A stretch of 64,000 nt of DNA from Dermatophagoides farinae (GCF_024713945.1 NC_134684.1:350001-414000), one strand, 5' to 3'; positions 20,994-33,418 are shown, counted from the first letter of the stretch. Notes: generated from the letters alone by a model not told the origin. Numbers and translations are program-made.

Positions 20994-21425
20994 ATGAAGC
21001 TACCGACGATTACTATTTTGATATTTACAATCATCATTCTGTTGGATATTGTAAACGGTATCCTATACAATAATCATCGCCGAACATTACGTGAAAAATG
21101 TTTACCGAAGAAAAAACACCGTACCGTTTATGAAACGTATCCTGTATATAAAAATGTACCCGTTTATAGATATGAAAAATATCCTGTTGAAGTTCCGGTC
21201 AAAGTTCCTGTGTATATATCGATGAAAAAACCATATGAACCTAGTAGATCACGACGATATGGCCAAAATGACCATTATGATCATGAATATCACGGTGGCG
21301 ATATGATTCGCGGTAACTATGGACGACGATTTGGTCAATTAGGTTTTGGTGAACAATTTCCTAGCGGTCGTTATCGTTTCAATTCAAATCAATATGATGA
21401 TTCTGATTATCGAAAAAAAGCTTGA
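20994..21425 (+). CDS. Secreted VPV/YPV-repeat protein 1, 143 residues
   Basis: Single exon. A signal peptide occupies about 1-22 (ITILIFTIIILLDIVNG). Residues 45-80 carry alternating hydrophobic-proline repeats: TYPVYKNVPVYRYEKYPVEV followed by PVKVPVYI, that is Y/V-P-V units with Tyr and Lys between them. The C-terminal half is Gly/Arg/Tyr/His-rich and likely disordered. Y-x-V-P-V-type repeats are common in arthropod extracellular matrix, cuticle and shell-gland proteins, but the sequence does not match the chitin-binding R&R consensus. One Cys only. A paralog with the same core lies 0.5 kb downstream in the same orientation. The role is unknown; a cuticular or structural secreted protein is an inference. 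Confidence 0.7.
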   Translation: MKLPTITILIFTIIILLDIVNGILYNNHRRTLREKCLPKKKHRTVYETYPVYKNVPVYRYEKYPVEVPVKVPVYISMKKPYEPSRSRRYGQNDHYDHEYHGGDMIRGNYGRRFGQLGFGEQFPSGRYRFNSNQYDDSDYRKKA

Positions 21426-21920
21426 TTGTCTATAATTTACATTTGTGTGTGTGTGTAATGTAAAAAAGTATTAAAAACAAAACTGCCATTTTTCATTATT
21501 TTGAAATAAAAAACTTCCATATATTTTCCCCTCTGATGATGATGATGATGAATCCTGATCGGTTGATTGTTTGTCCAATAATTATGGGTTTTTGGTGGAA
21601 CTCGACAAATCAAAAATTTTTTCTTCATGAATGGACTGTATTAGTCTGGTGTATAGTTTACCTGAATAGGTTATTTTTGTTTCTCTTTTTACCATGACAT
21701 TTTATTATCCAGTTGTGCATGAAAAAAAATGTCATACTTTTACGTGAAACATGAATAATCAAACTAGAGTTATTTATCAGTGATAATTATTGGGAAAAAT
21801 TACCTCATATTGCTCAAGGTTTATCAATTTTAGAAATGATTTTTTTTCTGTCTGACGATGAAAAACCACACAACCAAACAAACTTGTTCAAAGACAACAA
21901 CAACAAAATCTGTTGGAAAA
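21426..21920. other. Spacer between the two VPV-repeat genes
   Basis: 0.5-kb AT-rich gap with a GT run at 21445-21457 and a (GAT)n run at about 21535-21551. No TATA box as good as that of the first gene is present. Confidence 0.45.
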
Positions 21921-22271
21921 ATGTCAGACAATTTTGTAAATTTTCGAAAATTTATTCTTTGGTCACTTTTTGCATTAGTGATGATTGTATCGATTCAATC
22001 CGATGACAACAACATTCATCTGAATGATTCGAATTTTGTTTGCGAAACCGACGATGATGAAAAAGTCTCTGAGAACAAAATTCTTGTACCAGTCGTGAAA
22101 CGTGTGCCTGAAATACGTGTCATTCGAATTGCGTATCCGGTTCCGATTCGCATCCCTGTTTATATACCAATCGATGAAAAACATACACAACGAGCATATT
22201 ATGAAGGTAAACAGCCATATAATGATGTTCAAGAGAATGGCAATTTCCCGAAAAAGAAACAAAAACATTAA
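21921..22271 (+). CDS. Secreted VPV/YPV-repeat protein 2, 116 residues
   Basis: Single exon. The ATG at 21921 is preferred over 21858 because it places a signal peptide or anchor at about 11-28 (ILWSLFALVMIVSIQS). An acidic stretch (DDDEKVSEN) is followed by the repeat core: ILVPVVKRVPEIRVIRIAYP continuing into VPIRIPVYIPI. This matches the VPV...YP...VPVYI core of the gene upstream. The remainder is short, polar and basic. The two genes are head to tail and share architecture (signal, polar lead, VPV core, polar tail), so a tandem duplication is likely although the tails have diverged. No cuticle-binding consensus is visible. Function is unknown. Confidence 0.65.
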   Translation: MSDNFVNFRKFILWSLFALVMIVSIQSDDNNIHLNDSNFVCETDDDEKVSENKILVPVVKRVPEIRVIRIAYPVPIRIPVYIPIDEKHTQRAYYEGKQPYNDVQENGNFPKKKQKH

Positions 22272-22563
22272 TTTGATTTTAACACATTTTAATGAACAAA
22301 ATTTTAAATTTCCAAATAGAGAAAAAAAGTAAAAATCAAACAATTTTGTCTTTAAATTGATTCGTGTGTTTTCGTGTGTGTGTTTAAATCGTGCGTGGCG
22401 TAACGTGAATTGTTCGTTAAGGCGAAAATTGAGAATGAGAGAGGCAAATTTTTTTTTTTGCAAGAATATTCTAACGAGTGAGAAGGAAAAAGTTATTTAT
22501 TTACAATGAGATGTTATGTTTATCGTCTAAGAATTTTTGTTTTGTTTTTTTTTTTGAAAAATC

Positions 22564-23670
22564 CTACATCAATATCAACAACAACGACAACATTGATACC
22601 ATTAAAATGGTTGAAATATTTGAACGATAATCAACGATTCCATTACGTCGATTACTAAACCAAGATCTTGAACCAGTGGATCGTCCAACACTGCCACCAC
22701 CACCACCACCACGTCCACCACCAGCACGTCCAACACGCATTGAATAATGGATACGACGATCGGTTGCCACACATTTTCGTAATATAGGTATCCACAGGTA
22801 ACCACCATCCATTTGATCACATTGTTCATGATCCGGTTCTTGAATATTCCATTCATTAATACATTCTTGTTTCTGTTGATCAACTGTCATCAATAATCGT
22901 AGATTTCGATTTCCGTTATTTTTCTTGCAATTTTTTTTTCATTCATTATCACACATACCTTTATATCCAAATGCACATGAACAATGCCATTGGTCATCAT
23001 CCACATTAAGTGATTGTTTCCGTTTTTGTTGTTGTTGCCGATAACAACCGGAACCAGTAATCATTGAATAACATTGTGCACTATGTTGACATTTTTGTCC
23101 AAGTTTTTTTCGTGGCAGACATTGATAGATATCAATACGTTTATGTTGATAATGTCTTTGTTTTTTACTTTCGTTGTCGTTGTTATTATTATCGTTATCA
23201 TGGTCATCACCATAGATTTTATCGTCATCCAATAAATTTGAACAAATGCATAGCTGTGATTCTGGATCACAAGTAGCTTGCAATGGATGACAACCATTAT
23301 TTTCTGGATATACGGTAATATTGCAACCATACATTGATGATAAGGACGACAACGATGATGATGGCGATGGAGATGGTTTGATTGGATATGCTTGGACTTG
23401 TATGCATGATTTCGATATAAATGATGATAATATGGAGGTTGATGTTGATGATGATGGCCATGGCCATAATAGCCAACTACCGCAAAACAATACAGACAGC
23501 GCTATAAATTGTATTTGTTTATCAATTGTTGATATTCTGTTCGTTCTCATTTGTGATTGTAGCGACGTACGACAATGTTTTCCATAATGGTTGTCATTAT
23601 TCATTATTGATTTTGATCTGGTCAACGATTTTTTTATTGGAAAATGTAAGGAATTTTTAAAAATTTTCAT
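22564..23670 (-). CDS. Cys-rich, probably GPI-anchored extracellular protein, about 343 residues
   Basis: Two exons (23670-22959 and 22883-22564) join in phase. The start is the first true ATG; a second ATG 22 codons on would put the hydrophobic segment (FIALSVLFCGSWLLWP) nearer the N-terminus as a signal peptide. After a Ser/Pro linker come Cys clusters: CNITVYPENNGCHPLQATC, then CDPESQLCIC, then CLPRKKLGQKCQHSAQCYS and WHCSCAFGYK. These look like EB- or EGF-like modules, though an Asp/Asn insertion separates them. Exon 2 adds ECINEWNIQEPDHEQCDQMD, a Gly-rich run, and a C-terminal hydrophobic stretch (ISTILMVSMLSLLLILM) with nothing after it. That end is the classic form of a GPI-attachment signal. 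The family is not recognised. Confidence 0.6.
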
Positions 23671-26600
23671 ATTGAACAATCGTTGATGAGGATGGCAATT
23701 TCAAAAAATAATACACGAAAAAAATGAATTCAGAATTGAAATTATTCTGTGTGTTTAACACGATTGAATGCCAATCATAAAATGGACGGCGACGACGACG
23801 ACTATGATGATGATGATGAGCCTGAATTTTTTTTTCACTAGTTGTTTCAATGGTTCAGAAATTGAAATATCAAATGAGCACAAAAGTGGTTCCAAAAGTG
23901 GTCATTTTGTGGACAATAAATCCCATTTTGGATTTTATTCATTTTACAGTCAGTGGTCCGTTGTATGTCGATTTTAAATGCTTCTCTCACTCTCTCTCTC
24001 TCTCTCTCGTATTAGAATTGATTTAGAATTTCATCTTCTCAACTTAACTGGCTAAAAAGTCAATATATAATTTTTACTGTCATTCGTTCCTATGGGTGTG
24101 TTTCGGTGTGTGTGTGTGTGTGCGTGCGTTTGTGTCTGTGGTTCGTCATTTTCATTTGTATATGGTCTCTAAAGGTTATCCGCTTTCGAATTCTATTCCA
24201 TTTTTTTTATTATTATTATTCATCATCACGATGACCATTACATTGACCAAATGATAATGCGCATATTTTTTTTGTACAATTTAGACTTGGCTTCCGTTAT
24301 AAAGCAATACAAGCATAGAATGAGATGAAGGTATTTTTTTTTATTTCTGGTGAATTAACCCAAAAAAACTATTTTCTAAATAACGACAATTAGAATTGTT
24401 GTCGTGTTTTTAGAGCCTGTAAAAAAAACAGAAATGATTAACATTTTAGGATTCCACTTTTGTGTGTGTGTGTGTGTGTTTGGTCATATAGGATGATTAT
24501 TTTGTGTTAATGAAATAACAACAACAATGGTTACCATTGCAACCTTTTTTTCCTTTTCTTTCTTTGCCATGAAGATATACAGGTATTTTATCATTATTTC
24601 CTGCTGATTTGTTTAAACACTTTGTTTGATCCATTGAACAACAACAACAACAACAACAAAAATAATCCAACAAAACCAAAAAAATGAAAAGCACTGATTT
24701 TGCAAAAGTTAAAAAAATCTCATGCTGCATATTCTGTAGATTCTATCGTTTGTCATTCTCAAAAAAAAAAAAAAATCGACTTGACAACAACAACAACAAC
24801 AACTGTTCTTATTATACAAAAAAATGTTTCACGATGACAATAAGAAAGTGAGAGAGAGAGACGGAAAAAAAATCAAAACCATTATTTTATCTCGGAAATG
24901 GGACCATTATTCTATGTGTGTATTCACATTTTGGCTGACTAACTGACCACACTCTGTACATACACGACACAACAATCATTACACACACACAAAGATTTTT
25001 TTTTTATTGTAATCACAAAAAAACGCCAAAAACAAACTCTTATTAATGGTCAAACGTTGTTGTTGTTGTTGTTCATTATTATTATTATTATTATCCATCC
25101 ATCTAGACTTGTAGTATTCATCGAGTAAAATATTAAAAAAAAAGTTATCATCATCATCATCATCCGAATAATAATCATTATAATAATCATCGACTCATGA
25201 AATATATACGTCCACATATGGATGATGATGATGATGATGATGATTGCAAAAATATATAAAGAATATTCATATGTATATTCTGGTTGGTTGGCTTCCATCG
25301 AAAACAATGGGAAAAAAAATAACTATAGGGTTTGAATGTTTCACCAATTTCAAATGTGTGTTTGTGTGTGTATGGTTCGATTGGTCTGGCTGAATGGGAG
25401 GGCTATTGTTTCTCAAATCTGATATTTTGTATCAGGTTCTGGTATTTTGCGCCAAAAATGTCATATTTATCGTTATTCTTTGGTTGATTGCATTTTTTTT
25501 TTGACAATAACAATTAAAAGAATTGGCTATGCAATGAATATTCGTTCTTGTTCTCATTTTTGTTTTTGTTTTTGTTTTGATTATGAAAAAATTGAAAATG
25601 AAACACCACTCTTTTTGATTTAACCAAAAAATTTCTAATTAACCTTTGACATTTTTTTTCCCTGCAACACACACAAGAACTTTTAACTTTTAGATTTTTT
25701 TTTGTTTTGTTTAATCATTAAACCTTTTATTGTTTGAAAAAACAATGATCGTTGTTTTGATATGAATCAATCAAATCAATTCATGAATGAATGATTTTAA
25801 TGATGAAAAAAAAATTTTGCCATAATAGATGACAATTTCAGTCACTAGATGTCACTATTTTACAATCGAAAATCGAACACACGTATTTTTTTTTATACTT
25901 GTGGACAAATTTCGAATTTCGAGAATCATCAAGTTTTTTTGGCAATGATTTTTTTTTTGTTGCTGTTGACATAAATGAAAATTCTGATCCTTTTGTTATT
26001 TCTGTAGATAAACAAAAACAAAAAAGAAGAAATCGTCATTTTCTATTTATAGTTTTTTTTCCACAAACACAAACACCCAATATTATTTGTTCAAAGTTTG
26101 TGAAGGCAACCGAATGAAATGATGATGAAAATCCTCTTAAACCAAAACGAACAAACAAAATAAAAAAATATCCGTTTTAATGAGCAAACCGGAATCGGAT
26201 AATTCATTCATTCAATCGGGTAGTAATACAATATGGACGACCTGCTTCTCGATATGAAGAAAAAAATAGAAAAGAATCGGCTTATCATTTTTTTCCTATT
26301 CTCAAGTGTGTTCGTTTGTGTATTTTAACGTTTTCAATTGATTATTGCTCGGATAAAGAGACGCCAACCAAACAAAAAATCAAACATAACACAGAAGACC
26401 CAGAAGCAAATATTTTTTTTTTGGTAAAATAATCCAATTTCTATATTTAGATAGAAACCAACCAACCAACCAACCAACACACACATCAAGATTTCAATTC
26501 TCGATTCTCAGTTTTGTGGTTGTTGTTGTTGTTGTTGTCGTAGAGTGGATTTGGATGATGATGCAAGGCCATTCATTTTTTCAGGAATCTCAAGTGTTTT

Positions 26601-27102
26601 TTTTGTGCATCATTGCGATGTTTACATCAGTTAGAATGATTCAAATGTGTGTGTGTGCGTGTGTCTGGGTTTCCGGTGTTTATTTCGGGTAGACATTCAT
26701 GCATACCATACATTCATCTATCTATCCAATTAAAATATTATCACTCGCTTTATGAATTTTTTTTAGTGGAAAAATTCCATTCTTCGCTTTTCCTATTAAA
26801 GGAGGAAGAATATTCTTTTTTTTCTCTATTTGGAAAAATGAATGAAGCGGCAGCAGTAGCAGCAACAACAAAGGCATGCAAAGAATTTGCATTTCATCGA
26901 AAATAATGATTCCGGACAATGAAATAATCTTTTGAAATATTCACGGCCTTTTATATACGGTAATTGATTTGATGGAATGTCATGGATAAAAGAATGAATC
27001 TGAGAATTTTTTTTTTTTTTTTTTTGATAGAAAAATTATTCATTTTATTACAACAATGATGATTTATTTTACATTTATATTCTGATTACGTGGAACTGGA
27101 AC
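23671..27102. other. Large gene-poor region with many simple repeats
   Basis: About 3.4 kb without a convincing gene, upstream of the GPI-anchored protein gene. It contains CT (about 23983-24008), GT (about 24105-24125 and 24461-24480), CAA (24644-24660 and 24785-24803), TTG/TAT (about 25058-25095) and GAT (about 25218-25242) tracts. Short ORFs at 24497-24730, 25050-25307, 25899-26117 and 26649-26906 are made of repeat translations or hydrophobic low complexity. The region may hold distal 5' exons or enhancers, but I see no direct sign. Confidence 0.5.
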
Positions 27103-28044
27103 TTAGAATTCAAATCTTCTATATAGATGATCTGGAGAATTTTGTGGCCGATATTCAGGCAATGGCCATTGCATCAATAGACTACTGGTTAACCCTGTTG
27201 TTATTTCTGGTTTTTGATTTTCTATGGTTTGACCGTCCACGATTACTGTGTCTGTCACAGGTATTATTGTCGTCGGTGATAATGGAAGCTCTTTAACTAA
27301 TTGTTTAACCATCAATAATTGATCATGATTTGGTCCAATATGTTTACGATCACAATATTGACATGATGAACACGTCGAGGATGGTGCAAATGTTTCCAGG
27401 CACTTTGGTGTTATATCATGAATATGTAGCTTCTCACATGTGGCCACACGACAATAATTGGATGGTGATGGTGTTTTTGTCTGCAATTTTCCTCTGGGAT
27501 TTTCTTCCGGCATACATGCCGGTGTATTTGGCTGTGATCGAAAATTATTGCCAGCACCACAGGTGAATAAATTCATTGCACTTTTCGATGACGACGATAC
27601 AATTTGTTTCATTCGATCATTTGTAGTGGACAATTGCCACAATGATGAATATCGATTATTAGTCATCATTGATTCTATCACTGATTTTCTATGACAATTT
27701 GGACATTTTATAAGTAATAAATTTTCACAATTTGTATCATCATTGTAACCACCATTGTTATTATTATTCATGGTAAATATTATCGTTTTCGATGATAAAT
27801 TATCAATATTTTGATTATTATTATCGATAATCATTTGATTTATCAACAATGAATGTTTTCGTTTATCGTTAGCTTTCGATTTAGTTGTATTTCGATTCAC
27901 GATTTTTCTATAAAATGTTTTACATTTTATCCAAGGCAGTTTGATTATCGTGAATAGATATTTGCCACAATAACAATTCGATGCTGGTTCATTCGATTCG
28001 TCAAGTTTTGACATTTTTGAATCAAATCCTGTATTCACAAACAT
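27103..28044 (-). CDS. Uncharacterised protein with paired CxxC motifs, about 313 residues
   Basis: Single exon. The frame is open further upstream, but only from a TTG. The first ATG is at 28044 and the next at 28014 (MSKLDESNEPASNCYCGKY), so the true start is uncertain by ten residues. Three Cys clusters are visible: CYCGKY near the start, KCPNCHRKS near residue 118, and CSSCQYCDRKH near residue 228, with further single Cys between. The spacing suggests metal binding, but the clusters are far apart and do not match RING, PHD or classical zinc fingers. The end is Pro-rich (LPEYRPQNSPDHLYRR). No signal peptide or membrane span in the ATG-started form. It is not recognised. Confidence 0.5.
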   Translation of the reverse strand: MFVNTGFDSKMSKLDESNEPASNCYCGKYLFTIIKLPWIKCKTFYRKIVNRNTTKSKANDKRKHSLLINQMIIDNNNQNIDNLSSKTIIFTMNNNNNGGYNDDTNCENLLLIKCPNCHRKSVIESMMTNNRYSSLWQLSTTNDRMKQIVSSSSKSAMNLFTCGAGNNFRSQPNTPACMPEENPRGKLQTKTPSPSNYCRVATCEKLHIHDITPKCLETFAPSSTCSSCQYCDRKHIGPNHDQLLMVKQLVKELPLSPTTIIPVTDTVIVDGQTIENQKPEITTGLTSSLLMQWPLPEYRPQNSPDHLYRRFEF

Positions 28045-30423
28045 AATGGAAACGAGAATTGAAATATTTGAATTTAAACATATGAAATATTTCTCAAATG
28101 GAATAATGCCAAAACATGATACCGTTTGATGTTGACACAATGACAAATTGATATTCTAGGTTTTTTTCATTTATTCGAAAATTATTCCGGTAATGTCATT
28201 GTCATTGTTGTTGTTGTTGTTGTCATATGAATACACACACACACACTTGGTGACCGACAATGACGACGAATTCGATTCGTCTCTAATAAGCAAAACGGGA
28301 CACATGTACACCTGATCAAAATATAGCGAATAATGAAGAATGTTAGGTAAAAACCATGGCTGATTAAAAAAAATGATAATGATGACTCATCAGTGATCGT
28401 TTTCGTTGTTGTTGTTGGTTGGTACCATCATCATCATCATCATCATTCTTCTCTCTACCTTGGCAATGATAATAATTTATAATTTTTTATTTTGGGCGTT
28501 GCAGTTATCCACGATATTAGGCTGATTTTTCATGGTTTCATGGCGAGATTTTTTTTTGGCAAAAACAACAGAAGAATGGAGTTGAATAATTTAAAGTTCT
28601 GTTGATCACAAGCGGAATTTAACATAAACAAAATCGAAAAAACATTCCAAGCTCTCATTCATCGATCACCACGATTTTGAAATAGATATATCTGTCGTTG
28701 TCGTTTTCTGGTTCCGTCAAATATTTTTGTTTGATTCGATTAAGTTTGGTGTGTGTGTGTGTGCCAATCAATGGACTCTAACAAAAAAAAATAATTGACA
28801 AGAACTTGAGAAGCGACGAGTGAAAATGCCATGAGCGAATCTAATCAAATCGGAAAAAAATCGAGAAATGCTGATAACGAATTTGCCTTTTTTTCTGGTT
28901 TCATATATCGTCGATTCGAATAGAAAGCAAAATTAGACGACAAATCTTCAAGGCGTATTCTATTGGCCTCGAATTTGCGCACTGAATGTTTTAGGTTTGA
29001 ATTTTTTTCCACTCTCTCAATAACATTTTGGTGTAGCGTTTTTTTTTCTTTGCTTTGCTTTTGATTTTTCAGTTTCCCAATAATGACGCCTTGGCATTTA
29101 GTCAACAATATGTGTGTGTGTGTGTGTGTGTGTAATTTACATAAATTGTCCATTATTATTGATACTTACAGAATCGGTATCTGTACATTCTAGAAAAAAG
29201 GATCGCTATCCATTAACCACCCGAAAAAAATTTTCATTTTTGAATCATTATAATTCGATTAGATAGATTTTTTTTGCTTTCTTTCCATTTCTTTTTTTTT
29301 TGGCCCCAGCCTTACATTTTCATTTTTTTACGATAAAATAATAATTTTTTTGCGGAAATTCTGTTTTCTTTGCTTCAAATTTATATAGAACCTATACACA
29401 CGCATGTAAAACGGTAGCTAACTGCGTGTGTGTGTGCGTGTGTGACGCAAATGGTGACGACAAATTTTATTCTCTGGAACATGGAAAAAATTTTTATTTG
29501 CCTTTTTTGTGTTTTTGATTGCTATTTTTATTCACGGGAAAAATGAGACACACAAAAATGTTTTTTTTTTTATTTTAAATAAAAACTCTGAATTTTTTTT
29601 CCAGAAATGATGTCCTCTAGGCTATTTGATGATTCCTATCCATTATGATCACGAATTTGAGTGTTTTCGGGGTTTTTTTGTCATTTTTCAAAAAAGAATT
29701 AGTTTAGAATTAATTTTTTTAAAAAAGAAAACTTGTCAATAAATAAATAGTTGTCTTCAATATGGATTTGGATGGTGAGATATCGTAACGTGTTTACAAC
29801 CGACAAACAACTACTTTTTTTTGCAATGAAAAATACAACAGAAAAAAAAGAATTGGATTTTATTACTCATACACTGATCTAAAATGAAAAGATATCTGTC
29901 TGATATATCCGATTATTGTTTTTATTTTTGTTTTTTGTTTTTTTTATTGTTGTTGATTAGAGGATGTGTGGAAGAATTATTTAGTTTGATTGACAAATAT
30001 TTTGTTGCCATCAACATCATCATCATGATGATCATCATAACCAACAACAAAATACCGTGGCTAATTATGATGTTTATGACAATGATGATGATGATTGAAT
30101 CGGGTGTCATTAGTGATGATAAACACATACATAGATATAGGCTATGCAATAATTTGAGCTTAATGATGGCGATGATGATGGTTCTAAAATGTCAGCAACA
30201 AAAAAAAATTGTAATTGATAGAAAATTATTTGAATAAACTGTTTCTTTTTTATTACAAAGTCAATCATCATCATCATCATCATTTCTACAAAGTCAAATT
30301 GAACGAAAAAAAACGCCTATTCAATATTGAAGAAAACGCGTGTGTGTGTGAGTGTATAAGTGTGTGTTCTATATTTACCTGATTTCTTCAATCAATCAAT
30401 CAAACATTTGTTATCTAGTGAAC
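28045..30423. other. Divergent intergenic region upstream of the V-ATPase subunit gene
   Basis: 2.4 kb between divergent genes. It has TTG (28206-28224), CAT (28428-28445), GT (28747-28762 and 29110-29132) and CAT/GAT tracts (30016-30180 and 30264-30282). A 3' splice site (ttgttatctag) ends five bases before the V-ATPase ATG, suggesting a spliced 5' UTR whose first exon lies in this region. No coding gene is supported. Confidence 0.45.
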
Positions 30424-33304
30424 ATGACCAAACCGGAGGATTATTATTCATGGTTCCGTTCGGAACAAATGTCTCTGTGTCAATTATATTTACAATCCGA
30501 TTCGGTTTATCATATCGTTGCATTATTAGGTGAAAAAGGAATCTGTCAATTTCGTGATCTAAATCAATCAAGTAATTCTTTTCAACGGAAATATGTTGCA
30601 GAAATTCGACGTTGTGCTGAAATGGAACGAAAAATTGGTTTGTGTTTCTTCTAATGTTAATGTTAATGTTTACGTTCGTTTTTTTTCTAATTTATTCAAA
30701 AGTTTTCTTTGAAAAAGAAATGGAACGAGATGGTGTTTCGGATGTTAAAAAATTTGATCATCACGATGATGATCGACAACAACAGCAGCAACCGATTGAT
30801 ATACCATCTATGAAAGATTTGAGTCAACTTGAACAACGTCTAGAAAAATTGGAACATGATTTATTGAATGAGAATAAAACACAATTACAGATGAAACATC
30901 GATTACTTTCATTGACAGAATACAAAGAAATTCTTCGAAAAGCTGATCAATTTTTCAATGAAGCACAATCTGATGGACCATCGGCGAATAAATCAATGTT
31001 ACGACGAATGTCAGTGGTCGATCCAGATTTGATGCGTCGATTTTCGATGCATATGCATCAACCAAATCAACCCAATCAACTGAATCAAATACCATTGGAA
31101 CCGGTGATTGAATTAGCGACAATGACTGGTAGTATTCTTGCAAGTCGTTTCATGTCATTCGAACGAATGTTGTGGCGTGTTTCACGTGGTAATATTCTCC
31201 TGAAACGTATCGATGTTGACGAATTACTTGAAGATCCTGAAACCGGGGAATTGCAACACAAATGTCTTTTCATTCTGGTATGTCAAGGAGAAAAATTACG
31301 TAATACTTGCCAGAAAATATGCACCGGATTTCATGCTAAATTATATTCATGTCCAGAACAACGTGATGAACGAAATAGTGCTCATCAAAGAGTATTGCAT
31401 GATATTTGCGATATTCAAAATGTAATTGCACGCACTAATGATCATCGTAAAAATTTATTGGTTGCAATCGCTACTAATCTGCAGAAATGGAAAACAACAA
31501 TTATTAAAGTGAAAAATACCTATGAAACAATGAACCTGTTCAGCAATGATGTTACTGGACATTGTTTGATTGCTGAATGTTGGATACCATCCAATCAGAT
31601 TGCTGAAGCTCGTTCGATTCTTGTACAAGGACAAATGATGTCCAATTCATTGGGTCCATCAATTTTGGATCACATACCAACTATAGAAACACCGCCAACT
31701 TATAATGTTAGCAATAAATTTACAGCCGGTTTTCAGGCATTGGTCGATTCATATGGTTCATGTACATATGGTGAAGTTAATCCGGCACCGTATGCAATTA
31801 TTTCATTTCCATTCATTTTTGCCGTAATGTTTGGTGATACTGGACATGGTATTATTATGGCTTTATTTGCCTTGTGGATGATAATCAAAGAAAAACAATT
31901 GAAATCTGTGAGAAATGAAATATTTTCCATGTTTTTTGCTGGTCGTTATACAATATTATTGATGGGATTATTCTCCATCTATACCGGTGCCATGTATAAT
32001 GATATCTTCTCTAAATCCGTAAATCTATTTGGCACTGCATTTCATCGTGATTTGGATAAATTTGAAGAACTTTCTAATGTGACTTCAGCGTCTGGTCATC
32101 ATCTCTTGCATCTGGTGCCTGATAAACATTTGGATCAAGATTTTCGTTATTACTTTGGTATGGATCCAGTATGGCAAATTGCATCGAATAAAGTACAATA
32201 TACAAATACGTATAAAATGAAACTTTCCGTAATATTGGGTGTTTTACAAATGTTTTTCGGTGTAATCCTGTCGGTATTTAATCATTGTCATTATAGTGAA
32301 TGGATTAGTGTTTGGGTAGAATTCATTCCACAACTTGTATTCTTATTGGCAATATTTGGTTATATGAATTTTATGATTTTCTTCAAATGGTTCGCATATG
32401 ATTCAACGCGTGCTGGTTGTGCGCCTTCCATTCTCATCACATTGATTAATATGTTTATGTTTAAAATGCCTGATGAAAAAGATCCTTGCTATTTGAAAGA
32501 TGAAATGTTCCCAGGACAATTTACTATTCAAAGTATATTTATCATTCTAGCACTTCTCAGTGTTCCAATCATGTTACTTATTAAACCACTCTATTTACTT
32601 TGTCGACATCACGGTGCTCAAAAAAGGTGAGAAATGATTTTTACCAATTAATAATTAATTAATAGTTTACACGCTTTTTTAGTACAATAATTTATGATCA
32701 AAATTCATTTGAAATGGAAAATTCATCGCATTCAAATCAAAATTTGGAAGCAGGAAATGTACAACAACAACAACAACAAGAAATGGTATCGAATTCGAAT
32801 GGAAATCATATCATCACCGTAGAAGACAATACGTCGCAACAAAGCGAACATGAAGTTAAACATGTTGAACACGATGGAAACAATCGAGGACATGCAGCAA
32901 ATGCTACTGGTGAATTCAGTTTTGGCGATGTTTTCATCAATCAAACCATACATACGATTGAATATTGTTTAGGATCCGTATCACATACAGCATCATATCT
33001 TCGACTTTGGGCATTAAGTTTAGCCCATGCTGAGCTTAGTGAAGTCTTGTGGAATATGGTTATGATACAGGGTTTTATGGAATTTAAATTCCAATATGGC
33101 TATTTAGCAGGTGCAGTTGTCATGTTTTTTGTTTTTGCTTTTTGGGCTATACTCACTGTTGTCATTTTAATTGTAATGGAAGGATTATCGGCATTCTTAC
33201 ATGCATTACGTTTACATTGGGTGGAATTTATGTCAAAATTTTATCATGGAGCTGGCTATCCATTTGAACCGTTTGATTTTCGAACGAAACTTGATGAATT
33301 ATAA
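30424..33304 (+). CDS. V-type proton ATPase 116 kDa subunit a
   Basis: Three exons (30424-30637, 30703-32626, 32683-33304) give 919 residues, longer than the usual 830-840. The N-terminal cytosolic half begins [20 protein letters not shown] and has the family block [16 protein letters not shown]. The membrane half has [20 protein letters not shown] and several long hydrophobic helices. Near the end is [20 protein letters not shown], which contains the buried Arg essential for proton transfer at the a/c-ring interface, then the typical ending [13 protein letters not shown]. The protein is the stator and half-channel subunit of the Vo sector and acidifies endosomes, lysosomes and secretory compartments. 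The extra length comes mainly from Gln/Asn/Ser-rich insertions, one at about 60 residues into the second exon and one at the start of the third. Which isoform (a1-a4) is unclear. Confidence 0.96.
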
Positions 33305-33418
33305 TTGAAAATTTTAAAAAAAAAATTTTTAGAAACAAATTGATAAACTTTAATCAAGATTTTTTCACAGAAAAAAAAACAAAGTTCACTAAATAACATT
33401 TTTGACTACATCATTTTT

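Noticed and set aside
25050-26906. Short frames in the 23.7-27.1 kb gap
   Set aside because: All are hydrophobic or repeat-derived and lack signal, splice or homology support.
28845-29153. Minus-strand frame of about 100 residues with a Thr-His run
   Set aside because: It reads through a CA/GT microsatellite, has no homology I recognise and no splice support.
29884-30237. Hydrophobic plus-strand frame of 117 residues
   Set aside because: Composition follows T- and GAT-rich repeats; the Met/Ile runs are repeat translations.
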